From Antarcticimicrobium sediminis (lineage in GTDB: Bacteria; Pseudomonadota; Alphaproteobacteria; Rhodobacterales; Rhodobacteraceae): a stretch of 64,000 bases of DNA. A program made the translations under genes and the position numbers. The notes under the pieces were generated by a model. It made no database searches, was not told the origin of the DNA, and saw only the letters and a program-made list of their open reading frames with translations. The stretch is from positions 62,001 through 126,000 of the forward strand of contig NZ_SMFP01000011.1 of the NCBI RefSeq assembly GCF_004348975.1, written 5' to 3'. This document shows, one piece after another, positions 45,063 through 53,279 of the stretch (positions are counted from its first letter, which is position 1; every line of letters begins with the position of its first letter).

Positions 45063-45350
45063 CGCGGTAGGGTTAACCGCTTGGCCTGTTGCAGTGCGGC
45101 TTGGTTCCGCAGGGCTGGGCCCCTGACGACAAGGTGATCGCACGCCGGACCAATGGCCCGGAGCAGTCGAGTTTTCGAATCGCTCAATAGCCTCAGGGGA
45201 TCAGCGGAACTGTGTGTGGAGGGGGGGGAGACCTCGGCGCCGCACACTGGGTGGGGGCACATACAGCGCGGTGCCGAGGGAAGCCTATTGCAGCTACCCC
45301 CCCTTTATGTGCGAGCAATCGGGCAGCAGTTTGATCCGAATGTGGCGGTT
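45063..45350. other. Structured intergenic region between convergent hspQ and the RsbW-like gene
   Basis: 288 nt with no credible gene. It contains nested inverted repeats. An outer stem pairs seven G (45221-45227) with seven C (45297-45303). An inner 12-bp hairpin pairs CCTCGGCGCCGC (45232-45243) with GCGGTGCCGAGG (45268-45279). A further short stem (GCGG/CCGC) sits just after the hspQ stop. I do not recognise a known RNA family (SRP, tmRNA, RNase P motifs are absent). Confidence 0.45.
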
Positions 45351-45818
45351 TCAGGGCGCCGGTGGCGCGCTGCGCTGCCGCTTGCGGCGGGGTCCGGTCA
45401 GGAAAAAGCGCATCAACAGGGTGTTGCGTGTGCCGCGCCGCTCATAGCGCAGCACATCGGTCAGCTGATGGATCAGGGACCAGCCAAAGCCACCCTCGGG
45501 CAGCGCGGCGCGGGGGCAATCCAGATCGACCGCCTGCATCGGTGGAACGTGTCCGCCGGGCAGCGGTCGGCCAAAGTCAGAAACGCAAAGATCCAGTCCG
45601 GTGGCGGAAAGCTGCGCGTCAATGTGGATCAAGCCGCCCCCCAGACCGGCATAGCCATGTTCGACCACATTGTTCACCACCTCGACCAGCGCCAGTTCCA
45701 CATCCCCTGCATGCTGATCCGCCAGCCCGCGCGCGCGCAACTGCGACATCACCGTGGTGATCCCGTCCCGGACGGTTCTCTCGTTGGCCTTGAAGCTGTG
45801 CGAACTGTGATGAGACAT
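45351..45818 (-). CDS. RsbW-like serine-protein kinase / anti-sigma factor (ATP-binding)
   Basis: 155 aa from ATG 45818 (MSHHSSHSFKANE). HATPase_c domain of the anti-sigma type: N box VELALVEVVNNVVEHGY, G1 region LCVSDFGRPLP, G2 region ALPEGGFGWSLIHQLTD. Such proteins sequester a sigma factor or signalling partner and phosphorylate their STAS antagonist. The STAS gene is directly upstream (37-nt gap). No sigma factor or PP2C phosphatase gene is in the window, so the target lies elsewhere. Confidence 0.9.
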   Translation of the reverse strand: MSHHSSHSFKANERTVRDGITTVMSQLRARGLADQHAGDVELALVEVVNNVVEHGYAGLGGGLIHIDAQLSATGLDLCVSDFGRPLPGGHVPPMQAVDLDCPRAALPEGGFGWSLIHQLTDVLRYERRGTRNTLLMRFFLTGPRRKRQRSAPPAP

Positions 45819-45855
45819 CGCGGTGCATTGCTGGTCCGGTCCCTTGAGGCCCGGA

Positions 45856-46194
45856 TCAGCCCTCCAACTCGGCCATGGCATCTTCGAGCGACGGGAACAG
45901 GGTAAAGACCGTGTCCATCCGGGTCAGTCGAAACACCTTGTCCACCATCGGGCGCAGCCCGGCGAGATCCAGCCGCCGCCCGGCCCCCAGCTGTTTCATC
46001 GCGGCGACGATCGCGCCCAGACCGCTGGAATCGATAAACGAGACATCCGACAGGTTCAGGATCACCCGATCCGGCCCACCCTCGGTTTCGACCCGCATAT
46101 CTTCCTTGAACTGAATGGCGACGGCGGCATCGATCCGCTCGGCCTTGACGGAGACGATACGCGCGCCCCCCCTTTGGGTGCTGGTCAGGAACAT
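45856..46194 (-). CDS. STAS-domain anti-sigma factor antagonist
   Basis: A 112-aa single STAS domain of the SpoIIAA/RsbV type. The phosphorylatable Ser is in the conserved VSFIDSSGLGAIVAAMKQL (S56 or S57). It binds the RsbW-like partner when unphosphorylated and releases the sigma factor. It is the first gene of a two-gene unit with the kinase. The divergent thiolase gene starts 88 nt away. Confidence 0.93.
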   Translation of the reverse strand: MFLTSTQRGGARIVSVKAERIDAAVAIQFKEDMRVETEGGPDRVILNLSDVSFIDSSGLGAIVAAMKQLGAGRRLDLAGLRPMVDKVFRLTRMDTVFTLFPSLEDAMAELEG

Positions 46195-46282
46195 GGCTTT
46201 CCTCTGGTGGCAATTCTGGCATGATCAGGCTAGAGCCGAAGTCTTACCAATCGGTTGTTCAGCGCCTTGAGGAGGGACTCAG

Positions 46283-47455
46283 ATGAAAGAAGTTGTGATT
46301 GCGGGGGCTGCGCGCACGCCCATGGGAGGATTTCAGGGGGTCTATGACGGCGTTGAGGCTGCCAAGCTGGGCGGAGCCGCAATTCGCGCGGCGCTGGCCG
46401 GTGCCGGTCTTGCCACCGTGGACGAGGTCTTGATGGGCTGTGTTCTGCCCGCCGGTCAGGGTCAGGCCCCGGCGCGTCAGGCCGGGTTTGCCGGCGGTCT
46501 GGGCCAAGAAGTACCGGCCACCACGCTGAACAAGATGTGCGGTTCGGGCATGAAGGCGACGATGCTGGCCTTTGATCAGATCGCGCTGGGCCAGAATACC
46601 AGCATGATCGCCGGCGGCATGGAAAGCATGTCGAATGCGCCCTATCTGCTGCCCAAGATGCGCGGCGGTGCCCGGATCGGCCACGGCGAGGTGATCGACC
46701 ACATGTTTCTCGACGGGCTCGAGGATGCCTATGACAAGGGGCGTCTGATGGGCACCTTTGCCGAGGACTGCGCCGAGGCGTTCCAGTTTACCCGCGAGGC
46801 ACAGGATCAATATGCCATCGGCTCGCTCGACAACGCGCTGGAGGCTGAACGCTCTGGTGCGTTCGAGGACGAGATCACGCCCGTCACCATCCATGCCCGC
46901 ACCGGCGAAACCATCGTGACCAAGGATGAACAGCCCGGCAAGGCGCGGCCGGAAAAGATCCCGATGCTGAAACCGGCCTTTCGCAAGGGCGGCACCGTCA
47001 CGGCGGCGAATTCCTCTTCGATCTCCGACGGGGCGGCGGCCCTCGTGCTGGCTGCGCGCGATCATGCCGAGGTGCAGGGGCTGACCATCCGCGCCCGGAT
47101 CCTTGGACATGCCTCGCATGCACAGGCACCGTCGCAGTTCGCTACCGCGCCGGTTCCGGCGGTGCGCAAGCTGCTTGAGCGGATCGGCTGGACGGTTGGT
47201 GATGTCGACCTGTGGGAGGTCAACGAGGCCTTTGCCGTTGTTCCCATGGCCTTCATGCACGAAATGGGCATCCCCCGCGACATCATGAACGTCAATGGCG
47301 GGGCCTGCGCGCTGGGCCACCCGATCGGTGCCAGCGGTGCGCGGATCATCGTTACCCTGCTGAACGCGTTGGAGAAACGCGGGCTCAAACGCGGGGTCGC
47401 CGCGATCTGCATCGGCGGCGGCGAGGGCACGGCCATCGCCATCGAACGGATCTGA
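46283..47455 (+). CDS. Acetyl-CoA C-acetyltransferase (thiolase)
   Basis: A 390-aa thiolase with all three catalytic elements: nucleophile C86 (NKMCGSGMKA), NVNGGACALGHPIGASGAR (His near 346) and C376 (AICIGGGEG). It condenses two acetyl-CoA or cleaves 3-ketoacyl-CoA. Sequence is of the AtoB/PhaA class. No PHB or ketone genes are adjacent. Its last codons and stop are part of a tandemly repeated palindrome (47438-47502). Confidence 0.95.
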   Translation: MKEVVIAGAARTPMGGFQGVYDGVEAAKLGGAAIRAALAGAGLATVDEVLMGCVLPAGQGQAPARQAGFAGGLGQEVPATTLNKMCGSGMKATMLAFDQIALGQNTSMIAGGMESMSNAPYLLPKMRGGARIGHGEVIDHMFLDGLEDAYDKGRLMGTFAEDCAEAFQFTREAQDQYAIGSLDNALEAERSGAFEDEITPVTIHARTGETIVTKDEQPGKARPEKIPMLKPAFRKGGTVTAANSSSISDGAAALVLAARDHAEVQGLTIRARILGHASHAQAPSQFATAPVPAVRKLLERIGWTVGDVDLWEVNEAFAVVPMAFMHEMGIPRDIMNVNGGACALGHPIGASGARIIVTLLNALEKRGLKRGVAAICIGGGEGTAIAIERI

Positions 47456-47502
47456 TCCGTTCTGGCCAACAGGTAACGCCATCGAACGGGTCTGACCCGT
47501 TC
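47438..47502 (+). repeat. Tandem repeat of a 25-nt palindrome-containing unit at the thiolase 3' end
   Basis: Unit 1 (47438-47462) and unit 2 (47478-47502) are 40 bp apart and identical at 23 of 25 positions. Each contains a perfect 19-bp palindrome: GAACGGATCTGATCCGTTC (47444-47462) and GAACGGGTCTGACCCGTTC (47484-47502). The two differences are compensatory, so both arms still pair. Unit 1 encodes the thiolase C terminus and its stop; unit 2 looks like a duplicated gene end. Confidence 0.85.
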
Positions 47503-47562
47503 GGATCATCAGGCTGCGAGGCGGCACAGCGCCGCCTCATCCCCTTTACAGGAGCATCCCGC

Positions 47563-48027
47563 GTGAACGTCGATTATGACACGCTGTCCAGAACCATCGC
47601 GGCGCTGACCGAGGGCGAGACCGACGCCATCGCCCTGATGGCCACCATCGCCTGCGAGGTGCATCACTCCGACGACAGGTTCGACTGGACCGGGTTCTAT
47701 CGCGTCGTGGCGCCGGAATTACTCAAGATCGGCCCCTATCAAGGCGGTCATGGCTGTCTGAGCATCCCGTTTTCACGCGGCGTCTGCGGCGCGGCAGCCC
47801 GCATCGGAACGGTGCAGCGCGTCGCGGATGTCGAGGCGTTTTCGGATCATATCGCCTGTTCCAGCTCGACCCGATCCGAACTGGTGCTGCCGGTGCATGA
47901 TGGTGCCGGGCGGCTGATCGGGGTGTTCGACATCGACAGCGATCGACCGGACGCCTTTACCGCGCAGGACGCGCGCGAAATGGGTGCCATTCTGGAGCGG
48001 GCGTTTTCGCGGGTGATCTCGGATTAG
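47563..48027 (+). CDS. msrC: Free methionine-(R)-sulfoxide reductase (GAF domain, fRMsr)
   Basis: 154 aa from a GTG at 47563 with AGGAG upstream (the frame is open further left without support). A single GAF domain with the three redox cysteines of fRMsr: C65 (GGHGCLSIPF), C75 (RGVCGAAAR) and C99 (ACSSSTRSELVLPV). Their spacing of 10 and 24 residues equals that of the E. coli enzyme (C84, C94, C118). It reduces free Met-R-sulfoxide in the cytoplasm. Its stop overlaps a small convergent gene by 4 nt. Confidence 0.93.
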   Translation: MNVDYDTLSRTIAALTEGETDAIALMATIACEVHHSDDRFDWTGFYRVVAPELLKIGPYQGGHGCLSIPFSRGVCGAAARIGTVQRVADVEAFSDHIACSSSTRSELVLPVHDGAGRLIGVFDIDSDRPDAFTAQDAREMGAILERAFSRVISD

Positions 48028-48206
48028 TCGAACCGCGCCAACCGATCGATTTGTGGCGCCATGGTGCACCACTCGTCCTCGTCGGTCAGTACCCAGACCG
48101 CATCGCGTTCGGTCGCGTGCACGGTGATCCGGCCCGTGTCCGTGGCGATCAGATCGGGGTTCAGAAGGTTCAGAAACAGCGCGAGGGCCTCGGCGGTTAT
48201 GCACAT
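48024..48206 (-). CDS. Small hypothetical protein
   Basis: 60 aa (MCITAEALALFLNLLNPDLI start) with a strong AAAGGAG ribosome-binding site 7 nt before the ATG, which supports a real gene. No signal peptide; one amphipathic helix then a beta-rich acidic part (DTGRITVHATERDAVWVLTD). I do not recognise the family. It is convergent with msrC and divergent from the XRE-cupin gene. Confidence 0.6.
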   Translation of the reverse strand: MCITAEALALFLNLLNPDLIATDTGRITVHATERDAVWVLTDEDEWCTMAPQIDRLARFD

Positions 48207-48321
48207 GGGGCATCTCCTTTGTGATGACTCGGCGACGCAGCCTGTCCTCCCGCAGCTGTGACAGGATCAGCCTAGCAGGGCCGATCTGACCGGGCGCAGG
48301 GAAAATGCCGCATCGCAGCAA

Positions 48322-48344
48322 ATAGGGCAGGTATTCCGCCCTAT
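48322..48344. repeat. Inverted repeat in the XRE-cupin upstream region
   Basis: ATAGGGC (48322-48328) and GCCCTAT (48338-48344) are perfect inverted arms 9 nt apart. Nothing else is recognisable between 48207 and 48400. Confidence 0.4.
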
Positions 48345-48408
48345 AGCGGAGGATTGCCCGTGACCTGTGCAGAATCGCCTGAATGCTCCCGCTGATTTTG
48401 GGCGGTGG

Positions 48409-48472
48409 GGTGAAAAAAATGGTGCAAATTTCACCGAATCGCGCAACCATGAAAAAAGGCTAAAATTTTTCA
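48409..48472 (+). promoter_or_regulatory. Two operator-like inverted repeats upstream of the XRE-cupin gene
   Basis: Repeat 1: GGTGAAA (48409-48415) with TTTCACC (48429-48435). Repeat 2: TGAAAAA (48450-48456) with TTTTTCA (48466-48472). The centres are 39 bp apart and both share TGAAA/TTTCA half-sites in an AT-rich island. They lie 30-94 nt before the regulator's ATG, so autoregulation or control of the divergent small gene is likely. Confidence 0.55.
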
Positions 48473-48502
48473 CGACGACAGCAGCGCCAAAGGCCCTCCA
48501 CC

Positions 48503-49075
48503 ATGATCCACGCCGCCCCGGACCAACCGCAGACGCTCGGCGCCGATCTGCGTGCGTTGCGTCGGGCGCGGGGGCTGACGCTGGCGGGTCTGGCAAAGCG
48601 GCTTGGGCGCTCTGTCGGCTGGCTCAGCCAGGTGGAGCGTGACCTGTCAGAACCCGCGATTGTCGACCTGCGCCAGATCGCTGGTGCGCTTGATGTGCCG
48701 CTCTCGCTGCTGTTCGCGCATGAGGCCCCGCGCGCGGACGAGGCGGGCTATGTCGTGCGCAAGGGCACCCGTCGCCCGCTGGGGTCAGGCGCCGCCGGGC
48801 TGACCGAGGAACTGCTGTCGCCCGATCTGACCGATGATTTCGAGATGATGCACTCCACCTTCGAGCCGCAGCAGCGAATTGACCAGTGGGTGACGCGCGC
48901 GACGCAGGAGCTGGGCTATCTGATCTCGGGCAAGCTGGATCTGGAGATCGGGGCGCGCGCCTTTACCATTCATCCCGGCGACAGCTTTCGCATCCGTGGC
49001 GAGCCGTTTCGCTGGGCCAACCCCTATGACGTGCCTGCGGTGGTGATCTGGGTGATCGCCCCGCCGGTCTATTGA
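48503..49075 (+). CDS. XRE-family regulator with C-terminal cupin domain
   Basis: 190 aa: helix-turn-helix at about 12-66 (LRALRRARGLTLAGLAKRLG, GWLSQVERDLSEPAIVDLRQ) and a cupin_2 sensing domain at about 115-186 (LGYLISGKLDLEIGARAF, IHPGDSFRI). This architecture controls amine, polyamine or amino-acid catabolism in many proteobacteria (PuuR-like). It is followed by a LysE exporter (7-nt gap) and a DMGDH-like enzyme, a likely regulon. Two inverted repeats upstream are candidate operators. Confidence 0.92.
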   Translation: MIHAAPDQPQTLGADLRALRRARGLTLAGLAKRLGRSVGWLSQVERDLSEPAIVDLRQIAGALDVPLSLLFAHEAPRADEAGYVVRKGTRRPLGSGAAGLTEELLSPDLTDDFEMMHSTFEPQQRIDQWVTRATQELGYLISGKLDLEIGARAFTIHPGDSFRIRGEPFRWANPYDVPAVVIWVIAPPVY

Positions 49076-49082
49076 GGATTCC

Positions 49083-49703
49083 ATGAGTTTTCAGGCTTGG
49101 ACTGTTTTCGCGCTGTTCTGGGTGGTCTTTGTCACCACACCGGGGCCAAACGCGGTCAACTGCATGTCAAACGGCATGGCGCTTGGCTTTCGTCGCGCCT
49201 TGGTCGGGGTGCTGGCGATCCTGACCCAAGCAACCGCGTTTCTGTTGCTTTCGGCGGCGGGAATCACGGCGCTGATTGCAGCCTCGCCCACGGCGTTTTT
49301 CGTGGCGAAACTGGTGGGGGCGGGCGTGCTGATCTGGCTTGGCATCCGGGGCTGGCGCAGCGCTGGCAACCCCGCCCCCAAGGCCGAGCGCCCGGCGCGC
49401 CATGTCTATCTGCACGCGCTGGCCATCGCCACGATCAACCCGAAAAGCGTGGCCGGCTATCTTGCAGCGTTTTCCACCTTTGTGCAGCCCGATGTGCCGA
49501 TCTGGGACCAGATGATCATCATCCTGCCGACCGCGCTGACGCTTACCATGCTCAGCTATACCGGGTTCACCGCGCTGGGCGCGTTGATGGGCCGCGCGGC
49601 GCTGGGCGCGGTGTTCAACATCTGGGTGCGCCGGGTGCTGGCCGCCTGTTTCATTCTCTATGGCGTGTTGCTGGGCACCAGCGCCACGCCGCACGCCCCA
49701 TGA
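49083..49703 (+). CDS. LysE/RhtB-family amino-acid exporter
   Basis: 206 aa with six hydrophobic segments and family motifs: FVTTPGPNAVNCMSNGMALG (residues 15-34), KLVGAGVLIWLGIRGW and ATINPKSVAGYLAAF. It exports amino acids or related metabolites across the inner membrane. It starts 7 nt after the XRE-cupin stop, so it is cotranscribed with and probably controlled by that regulator. Substrate unknown; the neighbouring DMGDH-like enzyme suggests N-methylated amino acids. Confidence 0.9.
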   Translation: MSFQAWTVFALFWVVFVTTPGPNAVNCMSNGMALGFRRALVGVLAILTQATAFLLLSAAGITALIAASPTAFFVAKLVGAGVLIWLGIRGWRSAGNPAPKAERPARHVYLHALAIATINPKSVAGYLAAFSTFVQPDVPIWDQMIIILPTALTLTMLSYTGFTALGALMGRAALGAVFNIWVRRVLAACFILYGVLLGTSATPHAP

Positions 49704-49789
49704 CAGTTATCGCGATTTTCCCCTCACGCCAGACCCGCCCCGTCGATGCTGCGGCGCGGCGCCCAACCGCATAAAGGGACACAGGCCCC

Positions 49790-52237
49790 ATGACAGATCT
49801 TCCAACCCAAGCCCGCGTCGTCATTATCGGCGGCGGTGTCGTCGGCTGTTCCGTTGCCTATCACCTGAGCAAACTGGGCTGGCAGGACGTGGTCTTGCTG
49901 GAGCGCAAACAGCTGACCTCGGGCACCACATGGCATGCCGCCGGTCTGATCGCGCAGCTGCGCGCCACCGCCAATATGACCAAACTGGCGAAATACAGTC
50001 AGGAGCTTTACGGCGAGCTTGAGGGCGAGACAGGTGTCGCCACCGGGTTCAAACGGGTGGGGTCGATCACCGTCGCCTTGACCGAGGCGCGGCGTGAAGA
50101 GCTGTGGCGTCAGGCGGCGATGGCCCGCGCCTTTGGCGTCGAGGTCGAAGAGATCACGCCAGACGAGGTTGGCGCGCGCTATGCGCACCTGAACCTCGAC
50201 GGGGTTCTGGGTGGCGTCTATTTGCCCAAGGACGGGCAGGGCGACCCGAGCAATATCGCGCTGGCCTTGGCCAAGGGCGCGCGCCAGCGCGGCGCGCTCG
50301 TGCAGGAACGCGTCAAGGTCGCAGGGATCACTCGGCAGGGCCGCCGCATCACCGGCGTGGACTGGCAGGGCGAGGATGGCAGCGCCGCGCATATCACTTG
50401 TGACATGATCGTCAATTGCGCTGGCATGTGGGGCCATCAGGTCGGGCGGATGACCGGCACCAACGTGCCGCTGCAGGCCTGCGAACATTTCTACATCGTG
50501 ACCGAGGCGATCAAGGGGTTGAGCCGCCTGCCGGTGCTGCGGGTGCCGGATGAATGCGCCTATTACAAGGAAGACGCGGGCAAGATCCTGCTTGGCGCGT
50601 TCGAGCCGGTCAGCAAACCTTGGGGCATGGCGGGCATCCCCGACAGCTTTGAATTCGACCAGCTGCCCGAAGATTTCGATCACTTCGAGCCGATCCTAGA
50701 GGCGGCGGTGAAGCGGATGCCGATGCTGGCCGACGCGGGCATCCATACCTTCTTCAACGGACCGGAAAGCTTTACGCCCGACGATGCCTATCACCTTGGG
50801 CTGGCGCCCGAGATGGACAATGTCTGGGTCGCCGCCGGGTTCAACTCGGTCGGGATCCAGTCGGCGGGCGGGGCCGGAATGGCGCTGGCGCAATGGATGC
50901 AGGACGGCGAGAAACCCTTTGATCTGGGCGATGTGGATATCGCGCGGATGCAGCCGTTTCAGGGCAACAAACGCTATCTGGTCGAGCGTGCCACAGAAAC
51001 GCTGGGCCTGCTCTATGCCGATCACTTCCCGTTTCGGCAAAAGGCCAGCGCACGCGGCCTGCGCCGCTCGCCCCTCCACGCCCATCTGGACGTGCGCGGC
51101 GCGGTGTTCGGCGAAACCGCCGGGTGGGAGCGGGCCAACTGGTTCGCCCGGCCCGGCCAGACAGCCGAGTACGCCTATTCGTGGAAACGGCAGACCTTCT
51201 TTGACAACGTGGCGCAGGAACTGGCCGCCGTGCGCAACAATATCGGGCTGTATGACATGACCAGTTTCGGAAAACTGCGCGTCGAGGGGCCAGAGGCCGA
51301 AGCCTTTCTCAACCATGTCTGCGGTGCCGACATGTCGGTGCCCGTGGGCAAGATCGTCTATACCCAGTTCCTCAACGCGCGCGGCGGGATTGAGGCCGAC
51401 GTGACCGTGACCCGTCTGTCCGAGACCGCCTATCTTATCGTCACCCCCGCCGCGACCCGGCTGGCGGATGAGACATGGTTGCGCCGTCACATGGGGGCCC
51501 ACCGCGCCGTGATCATCGACGTGACAGCGGGCGAGGCGGTGCTGGCGGTGATGGGGCCGAACGCGCGCAAGCTGATGCAGGCGGTGTCGCCCAATGACTT
51601 TTCCAACGCCACCAACCCGTTCGGCACCGCGCAAGAGATCGAGCTGGGCCTTGGCCTTGCCCGCGCGCATCGCGTCTCCTACGTGGGCGAACTGGGGTGG
51701 GAGATCTATGTCAGTGCCGATATGGCCGCCCATGCCTTTGAAACGCTGTGGCAGGCGGGCGAGGGGATGGGGCTGAAGCTGTGCGGCATGCACATGATGG
51801 ACTGTGCCCGGATCGAAAAGGCGTTCCGCCATTTCGGCCATGACATCACCTGCGAGGATCACGTGCTGGAAGCGGGTCTGGGATTTGCCGTCAAGACCGA
51901 CAAGCCCGCCTTCATTGGCCGCGACGCGGTGCTGCGCAAGCGCGAGACCGGGCTGGAACGGCGGTTGCTGCAATTCCGCCTGAGCGACCCCGAGCCGCTG
52001 CTCTATCACAACGAACCGATCCTGCGCGACGGTCAGATCGTCGGATACCTCAGCTCCGGCGCCTATGGCCATCACCTCGGCGGTGCCATCGGGATGGGCT
52101 ATGTCCCCTGCACCGGCGAAACGGCGCAGCAGGTTCTGGCCTCGGCTTACGAAATTGACGTCGCGGGCACCCGTGTGCGGGCCGAGGCTTCGATGAAACC
52201 GATGTATGACCCCAAGTCAGAGCGGGTGCGGGCCTGA
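49790..52237 (+). CDS. Dimethylglycine/sarcosine dehydrogenase-like flavoprotein (DAO + GcvT)
   Basis: 815 aa in the DMGDH layout: an N-terminal DAO domain with VVIIGGGVVGCSVAYHLSKLG (10-30), covalent-FAD His in SGTTWHAAG (H49), a FAO_M segment near 370-425, and a C-terminal aminomethyltransferase domain (about 430-800, GCV_T then GCV_T_C). Such enzymes oxidatively demethylate N-methylated glycines and pass the methylene group to tetrahydrofolate. Choline or betaine breakdown products are likely substrates. The 86-nt gap from lysE leaves room for its own promoter. Confidence 0.92.
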   Translation: MTDLPTQARVVIIGGGVVGCSVAYHLSKLGWQDVVLLERKQLTSGTTWHAAGLIAQLRATANMTKLAKYSQELYGELEGETGVATGFKRVGSITVALTEARREELWRQAAMARAFGVEVEEITPDEVGARYAHLNLDGVLGGVYLPKDGQGDPSNIALALAKGARQRGALVQERVKVAGITRQGRRITGVDWQGEDGSAAHITCDMIVNCAGMWGHQVGRMTGTNVPLQACEHFYIVTEAIKGLSRLPVLRVPDECAYYKEDAGKILLGAFEPVSKPWGMAGIPDSFEFDQLPEDFDHFEPILEAAVKRMPMLADAGIHTFFNGPESFTPDDAYHLGLAPEMDNVWVAAGFNSVGIQSAGGAGMALAQWMQDGEKPFDLGDVDIARMQPFQGNKRYLVERATETLGLLYADHFPFRQKASARGLRRSPLHAHLDVRGAVFGETAGWERANWFARPGQTAEYAYSWKRQTFFDNVAQELAAVRNNIGLYDMTSFGKLRVEGPEAEAFLNHVCGADMSVPVGKIVYTQFLNARGGIEADVTVTRLSETAYLIVTPAATRLADETWLRRHMGAHRAVIIDVTAGEAVLAVMGPNARKLMQAVSPNDFSNATNPFGTAQEIELGLGLARAHRVSYVGELGWEIYVSADMAAHAFETLWQAGEGMGLKLCGMHMMDCARIEKAFRHFGHDITCEDHVLEAGLGFAVKTDKPAFIGRDAVLRKRETGLERRLLQFRLSDPEPLLYHNEPILRDGQIVGYLSSGAYGHHLGGAIGMGYVPCTGETAQQVLASAYEIDVAGTRVRAEASMKPMYDPKSERVRA

Positions 52238-52355
52238 GCGCGCAGCGCCCTTTCACGCGCCCGCTGCGTCGGGCGTGTGATCCGGGAAGCATTTGGCCCC
52301 CATTGCGCCGCCTCGGAGGCTGACCTAAGGCTGAGGCCAGACAGGGAGCCCCGCG

Positions 52356-53273
52356 ATGCCGTCGAAAACAGACCCCAGCAAACCGGAAAACACCGACAGC
52401 GCGCGGGGCTTTGCCTTTGCGCTGGCGGCCTATCTGATGTGGGGGGTGATGCCGCTGTATATGAAACAGCTGAGCCATATCTCCCCGATCGAGGTGGTGG
52501 CGCATCGGGTGATCTGGTCGGTGCCGCTGGCGGGCGTGTTGCTGATCGTGCTGGGGCGCACCGGGGATCTGCGCCGCGCGTTGGCCCATCCCAAGACGCT
52601 GGCGCAGGCCTGTCTGACCGCCACGCTGGTCTCGATCAACTGGGGCATCTATGTCTGGGCGATCACCACGGGCCATACGCTGGACGCGGCGCTGGGCTAT
52701 TACATCAACCCGTTGTTCAGCGTGTTTCTTGGCGCGGTGTTTCTGCGCGAACGGCTGAACCGGGCGCAGATCGCCGCCATCGCATTGGCGGCGGTGGCGG
52801 TGATGATTCTCACGGTGCAGGCCGATCGCATGCCCTGGGCGGCGGTCGGGCTGACGTTCAGTTGGGGGTTCTATGCCTTTTTCAAGAAATCCCTGCCGGT
52901 GGGGCCGAATCAGGGGTTTCTGCTTGAGGTGTTGATCCTCACGCCGCCGGCGCTAGGTTGTATCATCTGGCTGTCCGCCAGCGGGGCCGGGCATTTCGGC
53001 GGGGCCACGATCGACACTGCGTTGTTGCTGGGCACCGGTGTCATCACGGCGGTGCCGCTGATCACCTATGCCAATGGGGCCAAGCTGCTCAGGCTGTCGA
53101 CCATTGGCATCCTGCAATACATCACACCGACCATGATCTTTCTGATCGCCGTGTTCCTGTTCGACGAGCCAATGGGGCAGGCGCGGATGATCGCCTTTCC
53201 GATGATCTGGCTGGCGCTGGCAATCTATACCGGGGCGTTGCTCCGCCAAGCGCAGAGCCGCCGCAAGGGCTGA
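52356..53273 (+). CDS. rarD: RarD/EamA-family transporter
   Basis: 305 aa with ten membrane helices in two EamA halves. RarD signatures: YLMWGVMPLYMKQLSHISP, EVVAHRVIWSVPLA, NWGIYVWAITTGH, YYINPLFSVFLGAVFLRERL and the C-terminal LQYITPTMIFLIAVFLFDEP. RarD proteins are drug/metabolite transporters with chloramphenicol-related phenotypes in some species; the physiological substrate is unknown. The stop is 6 nt from the convergent NTF2-like gene. Confidence 0.93.
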   Translation: MPSKTDPSKPENTDSARGFAFALAAYLMWGVMPLYMKQLSHISPIEVVAHRVIWSVPLAGVLLIVLGRTGDLRRALAHPKTLAQACLTATLVSINWGIYVWAITTGHTLDAALGYYINPLFSVFLGAVFLRERLNRAQIAAIALAAVAVMILTVQADRMPWAAVGLTFSWGFYAFFKKSLPVGPNQGFLLEVLILTPPALGCIIWLSASGAGHFGGATIDTALLLGTGVITAVPLITYANGAKLLRLSTIGILQYITPTMIFLIAVFLFDEPMGQARMIAFPMIWLALAIYTGALLRQAQSRRKG

Positions 53274-53279
53274 GGGCGC

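Noticed and set aside
45153-45905. Plus-strand open frame across the RsbW-like gene
   Set aside because: No family resemblance; opposite strand has clear HATPase and STAS motifs.
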